A DNA stretch of 64,000 bases from a bacterium 1XD21-70 (GTDB lineage: Bacteria > Bacillota > Clostridia > Lachnospirales > Lachnospiraceae). The stretch covers positions 62,001-126,000 of the forward strand of contig RAYB01000001.1 in NCBI GenBank assembly GCA_003669055.1, written 5' to 3'. The position numbers were made by a program, and so were the translations under genes. The notes under the pieces were generated by a model that was not told where the DNA came from, made no database searches, and was given only the letters and a program-made list of their open reading frames with translations. Shown in pieces: positions 42,747 to 51,282 of this stretch. Each line of letters opens with the position of its first letter. The first letter of the stretch is position 1.

Positions 42747-43199
42747 TTACACTGCAACCTTTACCACAACCTTCTTCACCGGCTCCGGCCCGGCCGCCTG
42801 GCACCTTGGCTTATGGGCATCCTCCGGCGCCACCACAATCAGATCCCCCTCTTCTAAGAGTACACTCCCGGAAAATTCAGGCTCCTCATAAAAAACCAGG
42901 TCATTTTCTTCTATCCGTTCCTTCACGGCCAACCCCTCCCGCTTGCAGAAACCGAACTGTTCTTTCCCGGATACCACATACTGGATATCAAAAAATTTCT
43001 CATGGGTCTCAAAAGAGCCTTCCTCCGGCCGAATCGTCGTATACTCCTGGATATTGGCCACTACTGTATCTCCCATAATGGGATAGCTTCCCACAGGCAG
43101 CGCCGCGATATCGGTCTCCTCCAGCCACTTGTATGCAGCCAAAAACTTCTCTTCCAGATAATTGTACTTCTTTGCAATCCCAATGTTTGAGAAAAACAT
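42747..43199 (-). CDS. YhcH/YjgK/YiaL family protein, copy 1
   Basis: 150 aa cupin-like protein of the DUF386 family, members of which include YhcH of the sialic acid operon and sugar anomerases. Seen: 'IQEYTTIRPEEGSFETHEKFFDIQYVVSGKEQFGF' with the conserved E-x-H and D-x-Q-Y residues, 'NDLVFYEEPEFSGSVLLEEGDLIVVAPEDAHKPRC' and 'KKVVVKVAV'. Start at 43199 has AAGGAGG; the frame upstream lacks a signal. It is divergent from a second copy 294 bases away, next to the sugar catabolic cluster. Confidence 0.93.
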   Translation of the reverse strand: MFFSNIGIAKKYNYLEEKFLAAYKWLEETDIAALPVGSYPIMGDTVVANIQEYTTIRPEEGSFETHEKFFDIQYVVSGKEQFGFCKREGLAVKERIEENDLVFYEEPEFSGSVLLEEGDLIVVAPEDAHKPRCQAAGPEPVKKVVVKVAV

Positions 43200-43278
43200 C
43201 CCTGCATCCTCCTTCTTCCTTGTAAGGCCGCCTGCGCGGCCAATGCCCCATTTCTTAAGTTTACCCTCACCAGATGAG

Positions 43279-43307
43279 AGTATATATACAAAATAGCATA
43301 ACAGCAA
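43279..43307 (-). promoter_or_regulatory. Promoter of YhcH-family copy 1
   Basis: TTGCTG (43307-43302), 17 bases, TATACT (43284-43279) on the minus strand. Confidence 0.55.
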
Positions 43308-43371
43308 TTTGTTTGCAACCGTTTTTTTGTTATATTTCTATCAAAATATCTGGCCTCCTCGATCCTAGCCA

Positions 43372-43400
43372 TTGATTTTTTTCCGATTCATTGCTACAAT
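43372..43400 (+). promoter_or_regulatory. Promoter of YhcH-family copy 2
   Basis: TTGATT (43372-43377), 17 bases, TACAAT (43395-43400). A second TTGCTACAAT-like unit directly abuts it, making a 9-base direct repeat over the -10. Confidence 0.5.
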
Positions 43401-43492
43401 TGCTACAATAGAAAAAATCTCACCATACCCTCCAGGGACAAGAGGCAAGCCTTGCTGTCTGCGGAGGATATATTCAGCAAAGGAGAATGCAC

Positions 43493-43999
43493 ATGATTTA
43501 CGGAAACATACAAAATGCCATGGTTTGCCAGCAGATCGCCACGCTTCCAGGGGCTCTTCAAAGTGCCGTCCGCTTTTTGAAGGATACCGACCTTACCGCC
43601 CATGAGCCGGGGAAATTTGACATTGAACTGGACGGGGTTTCCATGGTTCTGCAGGTTTTGGATCTCACCACCTCACCCAGGGACACCTTGCGCCCGGAAA
43701 TCCACCGCAAATATATCGATGTCCAGTACCTCGCCTCCGGGGGGCCGGAACAGGCCGGGTATTACAGCGACGACGGCAGCAGCCAGGTGGACGAGGATCT
43801 CCTAGATACCCCCCGCGACATATTATTCTATCACAATAACCCTTCTGCCCCGGAGGGAACCATCGAGATGGCGGTGGGAACCTATGCCATCTACTTCCCA
43901 TGGGATGTCCACATTCCGGCCATCCAGTCCGGCAGCACCCCTGCCCCGATCCGCAAAATCGTGCTGAAAGTGCCAATGGATGCCGTCCTGCCGGGGTAA
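43493..43999 (+). CDS. YhcH/YjgK/YiaL family protein, copy 2
   Basis: 168 aa, same family as the divergent gene but only distantly similar to it. Conserved core 'LTTSPRDTLRPEIHRKYIDVQYLASG' (E-x-H and D-V-Q-Y), 'DILFYHNNPSAPEGTIEMAVGTYAIYFPWDVHIPA' with the final His, and 'IRKIVLKVPM'. The ATG at 43493 is preferred over the one at 43487 because AAAGGAG is then 7 bases away. Homologues open or anomerise sugars such as N-acetylneuraminate. It ends at a terminator shared with the cluster on the opposite strand. Confidence 0.92.
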   Translation: MIYGNIQNAMVCQQIATLPGALQSAVRFLKDTDLTAHEPGKFDIELDGVSMVLQVLDLTTSPRDTLRPEIHRKYIDVQYLASGGPEQAGYYSDDGSSQVDEDLLDTPRDILFYHNNPSAPEGTIEMAVGTYAIYFPWDVHIPAIQSGSTPAPIRKIVLKVPMDAVLPG

Positions 44000-44018
44000 C
44001 ACACAGCCACGTAACTGT

Positions 44019-44063
44019 ATAAAAGCAGCAGCAAAAACCCTGCGGTTTCTGCTGCCGCTTTTA
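44019..44063. terminator. Bidirectional terminator at the end of the sugar cluster
   Basis: ATAAAAGCAGCAGCAAAAACC pairs imperfectly with GGTTTCTGCTGCCGCTTTTAT across a CTGC loop between convergent genes. Confidence 0.85.
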
Positions 44064-44137
44064 TGGCATACCATGTGTCCCTCCTCTGCTCCCGGCGGGC
44101 AAGGGGCACGCATCTCCCCTTACCTATCAAAGGCAGG

Positions 44138-45412
44138 TCACAGTCCTATCCTCTTTGCGCTGGCAATCAGGTAATGCCGTGCATTTGCCGAGGTCATCTG
44201 CCGTGCCCTTCCAAGCAGCGCCTGTTTTTTCAGTTCCCTGCAGGATATCTGGCTCTCACTGCCATCTGCCGTTTCTTCTTCCTCTGTCAGTTCCAAAAGC
44301 TGCAATGCCATCTGGTATTCCTCCCGGGCCAGGCACGACTGTATCTTTTCCACCAGCTTTTCCTGGCCAATCAGTTCCCGCACAACAGCATGGTACTCCT
44401 TATCGCTTACCGGCATCAGGCTGGCCGCATTTCCGTCAAACCAGCCCACATACCCGGTGTAAATGCTCTTTACCGACCACTCCACGGTTCCGTAGTATTC
44501 TCCCAAGAATTCCTTATCCCGGTACTTTTCGGGAAGCTTCACCTGCTTTGCAGCCTCATTCATGCCCATGCCCTTATTCAGGCACTCCAGGGTCTCCAAA
44601 AGTACATATTCTATGGCATCCCGGAATGTTTTTATCTGCTCCTGCACCAAATCCTTCCCCAGCAGAGGCTTGGTATGCCCCGGCAGAAGCGCCTCTGCCC
44701 CATAGGAAAGGATTTCATCCAGCGCATCCACCCACGCGGCAATGTCCCGGTACTGGGTGCCGCGGATGGCATACAAATTGGGCCAGCAGCCGTAATAATT
44801 GTCGCCGGTGCAGATGACCCTATCCTCCTTTAGCCAGACAAAAATCTGGTCATCCGTCTCTCCCGGCGCACTGACCAGCTTCATCCTCACGCCGTCAATT
44901 ACACGTTCCACCTCCTTCTCCTGGCAGAGGGTAGTGGGAGGGATCGGGTCGTAACCGCCCTTCCCTGCTGCTTTCCCTTCACGGATGCCAAGCCCCTGGC
45001 TGACTAACTCTTCCTCCGTCAAATCATAGCCGAACTGGAAGGCGCCCCTCTGGTTCAGGACATCATTCAGGCGGTCATAATATCTGAGAACCGGCTTTTG
45101 GGGAACAAAGGCAATGACCTCCTCCACCGTATCCCTAAAAACTCCTGCCCCGCCCCGGTGGTCGGGATGCCCGTGGGTATAGATGATGGTACGCACCGGT
45201 TTGTCTGTCAGGCCTGCCAGTTCCGCTTTCAGGTCTGCCGCATAGCCCGGGCTGTCCAGGGCGTCAATCAAGATAACCGAAGTATTCCCGATAATGGCAA
45301 CGGCATTGCTATGCCCATACCCCAGGAAGTGGTAGATACGGCTGTTAACCCTGGTCAAAGTTTTCTGATGATTCGCCTCGGCAAAATCCTTTAATCTCTG
45401 CTCTCCTGTCAT
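44138..45412 (-). CDS. Metallo-beta-lactamase-fold hydrolase, alkyl-sulfatase-like
   Basis: 424 aa. The zinc-binding motif 'THGHPDHRGG' is complete, followed by 'APGETDDQIFVWL', 'CTGDNYYGCWPNLYAIRGT' and 'LLPGHTKPLLG'. The segment after the MBL domain ('WSVKSIYTGYVGWFDGNAASLMPV') matches the dimerisation domain of SdsA/BDS1-type alkyl and aryl sulfatases. The true substrate in a sugar cluster could be a sulfated sugar or another ester (inference). The start at 45412 has AAGGAAGG; the frame upstream has no signal peptide or ribosome binding site. It is the last gene of the leftward catabolic run, 61 bases after the SIS gene. Confidence 0.87.
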   Translation of the reverse strand: MTGEQRLKDFAEANHQKTLTRVNSRIYHFLGYGHSNAVAIIGNTSVILIDALDSPGYAADLKAELAGLTDKPVRTIIYTHGHPDHRGGAGVFRDTVEEVIAFVPQKPVLRYYDRLNDVLNQRGAFQFGYDLTEEELVSQGLGIREGKAAGKGGYDPIPPTTLCQEKEVERVIDGVRMKLVSAPGETDDQIFVWLKEDRVICTGDNYYGCWPNLYAIRGTQYRDIAAWVDALDEILSYGAEALLPGHTKPLLGKDLVQEQIKTFRDAIEYVLLETLECLNKGMGMNEAAKQVKLPEKYRDKEFLGEYYGTVEWSVKSIYTGYVGWFDGNAASLMPVSDKEYHAVVRELIGQEKLVEKIQSCLAREEYQMALQLLELTEEEETADGSESQISCRELKKQALLGRARQMTSANARHYLIASAKRIGL

Positions 45413-45473
45413 AATGTTCACCTTCCTTAGCATTGATATGTACTCTCGGAATCTCTCCTGCCCTGCCCCTCTT

Positions 45474-46235
45474 CTACAGGCTCCGTATCCTTCCCTTAAA
45501 ACGGGACAGGAACTGGTTGTTCCACTCATCCCCGCCCGGGCAGTTTCCGCTTCTCCAAACCGGAGGATTCACCCCCTCATTGACCAGCATATTGACTGCC
45601 TCCACCACAATGCAATTCATCACATAAGCATTGGCATAGGTACTTAATGCTCCGATTTTCTGCTCAAATCCTTCAATCTCCAGTGTGGCATCCCCCAGCT
45701 TCACCTTACAGTCCACCGCGCAATCCACGATATCATGGAGATTCTTCTTGGAAGGATGCCGCGCCACATGATCCTTTGGGCAGGCCATGGCATGCTCACG
45801 GGAACTGACGCCGATCACCTTTGCCCCCCGTTCCTTGGCCGTAAGGGCTGCGTCAATGGTTGCCGAGTTAATGCCATAGGCATTCACAATCCACAAAAGA
45901 TCACCCTCCCCAATCCCGCAGTCCTCAATAATAATCCTTCCATACCCCGGCAAGCGCTCTGCCTGCATGGACTTCAAAGCCCCGTTGCTCAACATGGTAT
46001 CCTGGTTCAGGATCGCATCAATATGCATCAGTCCCCCTGCACGGAAAAACACTTCCATGGCTGCTAAGTTGGAGTGTCCGCCCGGCCCGAACACATATAC
46101 CTTCTTATCCTCCTTGACCTGGCCGGCAACCATGCGGGCTGCTTTTAAGATCTGCCCCCGTTCCGTTGCCCGGATCTCCTCCATAATTTTCACGATTTCC
46201 TCAAAATAGCAATCTGTCAAACGTCCCTCTTTCAT
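45474..46235 (-). CDS. SIS-domain sugar isomerase family protein (UPF0309-like)
   Basis: 253 aa. The SIS fold binds phosphosugars; this family shows 'KKVYVFGPGGHSNLAAMEVFFRAGGL', 'GDLLWIVNAYGINSATIDAALTAKERGAKVIGVSSREHA' and 'HDIVDCAVDCKVKLGDA'. It belongs with the UPF0309 proteins often found beside N-acylglucosamine and aminosugar genes. Start supported by AAGGAGG. It follows the ceramidase-like gene by 25 bases. The exact reaction, an isomerase or a phosphosugar-sensing role, is not deducible. Confidence 0.88.
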   Translation of the reverse strand: MKEGRLTDCYFEEIVKIMEEIRATERGQILKAARMVAGQVKEDKKVYVFGPGGHSNLAAMEVFFRAGGLMHIDAILNQDTMLSNGALKSMQAERLPGYGRIIIEDCGIGEGDLLWIVNAYGINSATIDAALTAKERGAKVIGVSSREHAMACPKDHVARHPSKKNLHDIVDCAVDCKVKLGDATLEIEGFEQKIGALSTYANAYVMNCIVVEAVNMLVNEGVNPPVWRSGNCPGGDEWNNQFLSRFKGRIRSL

Positions 46236-46260
46236 CCCTGTTCCTCCTTAAATAATCGGT

Positions 46261-47499
46261 TCACCCTCGTATTGCCTTCTCAACCAGTCCCTGTGTCCCC
46301 ACCGGATACGTCCCGGCCAGGCCAAAATACGTGGCAGACCCCTCCGGCTCATATCCGCCCTCACGGATCTGTTCATCCGTACACAGGTATCCGATCATCC
46401 CATTCGTATACCCGCTGCAGATACTTCCCGGGCAAAGTTCCCTGGCCGTCCGGGCATAATGCATCGCCATCTCGGCATTGAAAAAATAGCAGCGCTGCCC
46501 TCCCAGGTTCCACTCCGAAACCTCTAAAATCTCACCATCCAAAATCCCTTTTTCCAGAACCTTCCCCGCCCACTGGCGGATCTCCTGCCGCTCATCTTGC
46601 TGCAGCCCCTCTAAGTATTCTCTGTCCCAGTTCCGTTCAAGCCTCAAAAACACCTGCCTTTGCCCAAGAGCCATCTCTGTTCCCAGGCTCTCTTCCCCTG
46701 ACGCCACTGCCAGCTTTACCTTTCCATAGACAGCAGCAGCAAATGTCTCCACATCCTCCGGCGTCCCGGCCCGAAAATCGTCCCCCAGCACACAATTCGG
46801 CCGCAGGTCTGCCGTACAGCCCTGGAAAAACACTGCCATGCTGCCGGGATTCTCCCGGTCTGACATCTCCAGCAGATACCCCGGATAATCCGGGTGCAGT
46901 TCATTATCCTTGGATAGGTTCGCATGGCAGGGATAATGAATGATCCTCCCCTTCAGCCTCCCATCCGTCCTGTAGCAGCTGATTACTGTCAGATTCCTGT
47001 CCGGCTCCACCTCATAATTGGGCATCATGCGAATCCCCTCCCCGGCCATCACCCGCCGGTACACGTTTACCCCGCATTGTCCAAAAGAGCGTGCCATCCT
47101 CACTTCTTCCCTATCTGCCCCTGCCTTCTCCACAGCCTCCAGAATCCTCGCCTCCAGGAAAGATACATATTCCTGGTCTGCTGTCTCCAGAAGGGGGATT
47201 GCCGTGTCCCCTGTCCCCGGACCCGAATGATTGTGGGATGCCACAAACAGTACCTGCTCCCGGGAAATGCCTTGTTTCTGTTCTAAGCTGAGTCTCATAC
47301 GTTCCACGAACCTGCTGTTCCACCACAGCAAATCCCCGTAAATCACGGTTGTCCGCTCCCCGCCTGAACAAAAATCCATCACCCGGACAAAAATATCCTT
47401 CCGCACACAGCCATAGCAGCTGTCCCGAAAGGCAAACCCGCTCAGCCGCAGCGGCCTCGCCGGTGTGATACATACCTTTGATGTCCCCAGTTCAATCAT
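46261..47499 (-). CDS. Neutral/alkaline ceramidase N-terminal-domain-like hydrolase
   Basis: 412 aa, without a signal peptide, so probably cytoplasmic. It starts 'MIELGTSKVCITPARPLRLSGF', has the metal-binding 'VASHNHSGPGTG' (His89, His91), 'IHYPCHANLSKDNELHPDYPG' and 'FFQGCTADLRPN', the set seen in the neutral ceramidase N-terminal domain family. Bacterial members in sugar clusters are generally uncharacterised, so hydrolysis of ceramide itself is unlikely here; an N-acyl sugar is a reasonable alternative (inference). The ATG at 47499 overlaps the upstream TGA stop by four bases (ATGA), indicating translational coupling. Confidence 0.85.
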   Translation of the reverse strand: MIELGTSKVCITPARPLRLSGFAFRDSCYGCVRKDIFVRVMDFCSGGERTTVIYGDLLWWNSRFVERMRLSLEQKQGISREQVLFVASHNHSGPGTGDTAIPLLETADQEYVSFLEARILEAVEKAGADREEVRMARSFGQCGVNVYRRVMAGEGIRMMPNYEVEPDRNLTVISCYRTDGRLKGRIIHYPCHANLSKDNELHPDYPGYLLEMSDRENPGSMAVFFQGCTADLRPNCVLGDDFRAGTPEDVETFAAAVYGKVKLAVASGEESLGTEMALGQRQVFLRLERNWDREYLEGLQQDERQEIRQWAGKVLEKGILDGEILEVSEWNLGGQRCYFFNAEMAMHYARTARELCPGSICSGYTNGMIGYLCTDEQIREGGYEPEGSATYFGLAGTYPVGTQGLVEKAIRG

Positions 47500-48737
47500 A
47501 AGCACAGCTCCTCAAGCTTAATCAAATTCCTCATGATATGGAACGGATCCTTCACCGGCAGGGCCACCAGTTTCTCCTCCGGTGTGCCGTCCCTCTTGCG
47601 GATCTGGATCCACTCCCCTTCCCGGATATCCGGAAATGTGGTAAATACATAAGTAAAACTCTTCTCATAGTATTCCAGGAACTTCTCGTCCCCCGTCACC
47701 TCATACAGCTTGGGAAACAGATACAAAATCTCTGAATGGGGCCACCAAAGCTTCATATCCCAGGTCTCCTCAATCAGCTTCTCATAGGCGCCGCCCAGGG
47801 AAATCCCCTTTGGCCGCCCTCCCTCCACATCGACAAAACGCAAAAGCCCCCCGTACTCCGGATCCCAGCCTGCTTCAAAAGTTGTCCTGGCAATCTCGCA
47901 GATTCTCGGCAGGTATTCCTCAAGCCCCCCGAACTCCTCTAAAAATTCAATCCAGAACCAGGCATCCTCCAGGGTATGCCCTGGGTTCAAATGGCGGTCC
48001 AGCAGATATTTCCCTGCCCTCTCCTCTGTGCTCTTGTGTTCCCGGATATGTCCTTTCCCGTCATACAAGCCATCCAGAACCAGTTCCAGCTTGCCCCTCC
48101 CATAGGCAATCTCCTCTGCTACATCCATTCCCAGGCTCTGCTTCATTTTGATAAACTCATACATGGTATTGACCAGTATCATAGGAATCCCGTGAATCTG
48201 GTACCCGTCAGGAATCGGATAGGGCTCTGTCAGGAAATCCCCTGCCTCTATCCTTTTCACAATACTTTTCTGCAAAGCCTCCACATTCCCATATCCGTCC
48301 CGGTATTCCATTGTCCTCACATACTGGGACATCCCAATCAGCGCAAAGCAGTCTGCATAAATACTGGCATCCCATCTCCCGGTACAGGCATCCACCTTCT
48401 TCCTTCCGTCCCTGGCCAGCACATAACAGCAGACAGAGTCCCCATAGATGGAATGCTGATTCAGAAAATCCCAGGTTCCCTCCATCCACTTTTCCAGCAA
48501 TTCCCGGGAAATTGCCCCAAAGCAGCCCCTCTTTTTTAACTCATGGAGTTTTCCCAGGATCCACAGCCAACGCCCCTGAGACCAGGTGAATTTATCCTCC
48601 CCCAAAAGCTGTCCGCCGCTGTTGCTGATACAATTGAGAATCCCGCCATATTCCTCATCCACATACTTTGACCAATAAGGGATAAAATCGTACTGCAATA
48701 AATCCTCATAAAACACGCGCATATTTCTTTTATTCAT
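47496..48737 (-). CDS. N-acylglucosamine 2-epimerase (AGE) family enzyme
   Basis: 413 aa (alpha/alpha)6-barrel epimerase. Recognised from 'FIPYWSKYVDEEYGGILNCIS', 'KFTWSQGRWLWILGKL', 'HLNPGHTLEDAWFWIEFLEEFGG', 'GWDPEYGGLLRFVD' and 'WDMKLWWPHSEILYLF', with the conserved His residues of this family. AGE-family enzymes convert N-acetylglucosamine to N-acetylmannosamine or isomerise free sugars. The ribosome binding site is poor (GGTGGCAGG close to the ATG), so translation may depend on the symporter gene 94 bases upstream. Confidence 0.92.
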   Translation of the reverse strand: MNKRNMRVFYEDLLQYDFIPYWSKYVDEEYGGILNCISNSGGQLLGEDKFTWSQGRWLWILGKLHELKKRGCFGAISRELLEKWMEGTWDFLNQHSIYGDSVCCYVLARDGRKKVDACTGRWDASIYADCFALIGMSQYVRTMEYRDGYGNVEALQKSIVKRIEAGDFLTEPYPIPDGYQIHGIPMILVNTMYEFIKMKQSLGMDVAEEIAYGRGKLELVLDGLYDGKGHIREHKSTEERAGKYLLDRHLNPGHTLEDAWFWIEFLEEFGGLEEYLPRICEIARTTFEAGWDPEYGGLLRFVDVEGGRPKGISLGGAYEKLIEETWDMKLWWPHSEILYLFPKLYEVTGDEKFLEYYEKSFTYVFTTFPDIREGEWIQIRKRDGTPEEKLVALPVKDPFHIMRNLIKLEELCL

Positions 48738-48831
48738 CCTGCCACCCCGGCGGGCTGCCGGATAGCAGCCCCCGCCTTCCTATTCCCGGCTGCCCCCTGG
48801 CAGCCTGTTAATTGTTGTCCCTCAGGCACCT

Positions 48832-50334
48832 TCAGTCCTGCCCTAAGCGTACCATCAACTCCTCGATCTCCTTGGGAACCGCCTTTTTTGCCACATATTG
48901 ATTATACAGCCCCACTCCGTAAAATACCACAAATGTCACGATAGTCGGTGCAATCGTCCCGAAATCCGGCGGAATCGTCACTAACCCTGCCTTCGTCAGC
49001 ACAAACACACCAAAACCTGCCAGGGTCGCGCCAATAGCCGCCTTCCCGTCGCAATGCTTGAACATGGGGAACAGCCCCAGCAAAAGCGGCACTGCAGTCG
49101 GCCCTAAAAGGGCAGAGAACCAGGAGAGGATCAGGCCGGTCACTCCGCCGAACCGCTCGTTCAAAAGCCCCACAACCACAGTCACTGCCATGAACATAAT
49201 CGTGGTCAGCCTGGCGTAAAACAATTCCTTTTTCTCCTCTTTTAACACATCCTGCTTGAATATCGGGATAATATCACGGGTCAGCACTGCTGATATGGTA
49301 TTGCAGTCCGAGGTACACATGGACAAGGTGTTGGCATACATTGCTGCCAGAGAAAGCCCGATCATGCCATGGGGCAAAAACATCATGCTGATGGTCGCAT
49401 ACAGGGTATTGGAAGCCTCACCCTGGGTAAGCCCCGGAACCGTCAGCGGCCCCAGCCACATAGGAGTAAACACGATCAGCGGCCATATCAAATACAATGC
49501 TGCACTTAAGAATGCCGAACGCTTTGCCTCCTTGGCATCCTTTACTGAAATAAAGCGGGTTGCCAAAGACCAGGTCCCTCCATTGTAGCTTAAAAATACG
49601 GTGACAAAATAGAATAATGTCCAAAGCGCCGAGCCCTGGCCCTGGGTCTGGTCAAACACTGTAATATTCCCTGCCGGAAGAGCCTGGAATGCCTGGAATA
49701 GGTTCATCCCCAGCTGGGTGCTGATATATCCCATAGTTCCAAAAAACAGAATAAGGCCAGCCAAAGTCTGTACCACCCACTGGGCAAAATCCGTCCACAA
49801 ATCTGCAATCAGGCCGCCTACTGACATATAGAACAATGCCACAATTGCGGAAGACAGAATGCCGATCCACAGAGGAAGCCCGGTAAAACCGGTTACCAGG
49901 ATACCGATGGACGCCCATTTGGCACCCACATCCAAAAGCTTAGAGAAAATGCCGGAGATCGCCACGATCACCTGTGCTGCCGTACTGTAGCGCATCCGCA
50001 GATACTCCGTGGGCGACTGAATCCCCAGTGCATGGCGCAGCCTGGGCCACCGGGGAGCCAGCACCACCGCACCCACAGAAACAGCCAAGGCGATATTCAC
50101 TGCCCACCAAAAATAGATCGCTGTTCCCAGGGCATACGCGATTCCGGCATAACCCACAAACACAACTCCCGAGTACCCTGTTACATGATGGGAGATTCCG
50201 GACAGCCACCAGGGAATCTTTCCACCTCCTATATAGAAATCCTCCGCTGTCTTTACATTATTCTTTGAATAAAAGCCGATCCCCACCATTACCAGCAAAA
50301 ACAGCACAATCACTCCATAATCTAACCAATTCAT
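48832..50334 (-). CDS. Sodium:solute symporter (SSS family)
   Basis: 500 aa, about 13 membrane helices. N-terminus 'LDYGVIVLFLLVMVGIGFYSKNNVKTAEDFYIGGGKIPWWLSGISHHVTGYSG' is typical of the SSS family, and 'VLAPRWPRLRHALGIQSPTEYLRMRY' is the conserved loop. The family includes sialic acid (SiaT/NanT-like), sugar and amino acid transporters; the neighbouring YhcH, AGE and NagB genes point to an amino sugar or sialic-acid-like substrate (inference). Start supported by AGGAGG. Confidence 0.94.
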   Translation of the reverse strand: MNWLDYGVIVLFLLVMVGIGFYSKNNVKTAEDFYIGGGKIPWWLSGISHHVTGYSGVVFVGYAGIAYALGTAIYFWWAVNIALAVSVGAVVLAPRWPRLRHALGIQSPTEYLRMRYSTAAQVIVAISGIFSKLLDVGAKWASIGILVTGFTGLPLWIGILSSAIVALFYMSVGGLIADLWTDFAQWVVQTLAGLILFFGTMGYISTQLGMNLFQAFQALPAGNITVFDQTQGQGSALWTLFYFVTVFLSYNGGTWSLATRFISVKDAKEAKRSAFLSAALYLIWPLIVFTPMWLGPLTVPGLTQGEASNTLYATISMMFLPHGMIGLSLAAMYANTLSMCTSDCNTISAVLTRDIIPIFKQDVLKEEKKELFYARLTTIMFMAVTVVVGLLNERFGGVTGLILSWFSALLGPTAVPLLLGLFPMFKHCDGKAAIGATLAGFGVFVLTKAGLVTIPPDFGTIAPTIVTFVVFYGVGLYNQYVAKKAVPKEIEELMVRLGQD

Positions 50335-50365
50335 CTATTTACCTCCTGTAATATCAATCGTTCCC

Positions 50366-51154
50366 TCAAAGCCGTGCAATCCTCTGCCGGATATAAAATT
50401 CCTCCAGCTGCCTGCTCTTTGCCTTTTCCTCCCGAGGCTCTCCCGCAAATATCTTATCCCATTTTTCAATATATTCCACGATCTCCTCACGAGAATAATA
50501 CTGTCTCAAAGCCTTATCCAACTGATAATCCAAACGCGATACTTGTCCGTTCCAAACCAACAAATAGCAAATTACTGCCAGAGCAATCAACACTGGCCCA
50601 AAAAAGCTGGCATATCCGGCCAAAAATCCCAGTTTTGCCTTCCATTCCCAAACAAAATACCCCTCTGCCAGGCAGGCGGCTGCCAGCACCGGAGTCACCA
50701 GCCCCAGAGAGGCCCTGGCCTGAGCCGCCCGGCGATAACGCAAAATCTCCCGCATCACGGCAATCTGCACCAGGCTTTCCCCCTGCTCCTGCAAAAGTTT
50801 CGGGCTGATTACAATCTTAAAATCTTCTCCCGGCCGCCCAAAAAGCGGCGACAGGATTTCAATACTGCGCTGTAAAAAATCATAGCGGTCCAACTCCGGG
50901 CACAGATAGGTTTTCACGTTGAACCTTTCCGGCAGTTTTAACCCATATGCCTCCAGTTCCCCATACTCCCGCTCCGGGCGCGGCAGATACCAGAACTTTT
51001 TGACAATCCAGAATACGGCGGCGCATCCGGCCACCAAAATCAGTGCCCTTTGCCACATCATACCTGCCAGCTTTAAGGACATTCCAGTGAGCCCCAGAAG
51101 AAAAGGAATCGTCCCTGCCAGATAATACCAGTTGATTGTGTGCAGCTTTTTCAT
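50366..51154 (-). CDS. Membrane protein of unknown function, possibly a degenerate M48/M56-like protein
   Basis: 262 aa. Two N-terminal hydrophobic segments (residues ~10-50), a soluble middle part, two more helices (~150-200) and a charged tail. Residues ~130-150 read 'LVQIAVMREILRYRRAAQ', followed by hydrophobic helices, which resembles the place of the HExxH helix in M48/M56 membrane proteases but with the zinc ligands replaced by Arg. That likeness is only by eye. Start supported by AGGAGG. It is the first gene behind the LacI-type operator and the gene just before the symporter, so it may modulate transport or sense the substrate. Confidence 0.75.
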   Translation of the reverse strand: MKKLHTINWYYLAGTIPFLLGLTGMSLKLAGMMWQRALILVAGCAAVFWIVKKFWYLPRPEREYGELEAYGLKLPERFNVKTYLCPELDRYDFLQRSIEILSPLFGRPGEDFKIVISPKLLQEQGESLVQIAVMREILRYRRAAQARASLGLVTPVLAAACLAEGYFVWEWKAKLGFLAGYASFFGPVLIALAVICYLLVWNGQVSRLDYQLDKALRQYYSREEIVEYIEKWDKIFAGEPREEKAKSRQLEEFYIRQRIARL

Positions 51155-51195
51155 GCTCCGCCTCCTCCTTAGAAAAATTTTCCTGCAAATTACTT

Positions 51196-51214
51196 TTTAT
51201 AGAAAACGTTTTCT
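51196..51214 (-). promoter_or_regulatory. LacI-type operator at the promoter of the symporter-side operon
   Basis: AGAAAACGTTTTCT (51201-51214) is a perfect 14-base palindrome abutting a -10-like TATAAA (51201-51196 on the minus strand). It closely matches the palindrome at the LacI gene's own promoter, so it is the likely binding site of that repressor. Confidence 0.72.
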
Positions 51215-51282
51215 GTTTCAAAAATTCCTGTTTTCTGCCCGTCGTTTCTTCCCTGCAGCCTTTCCCGCCTTCTGCAAAGGAT

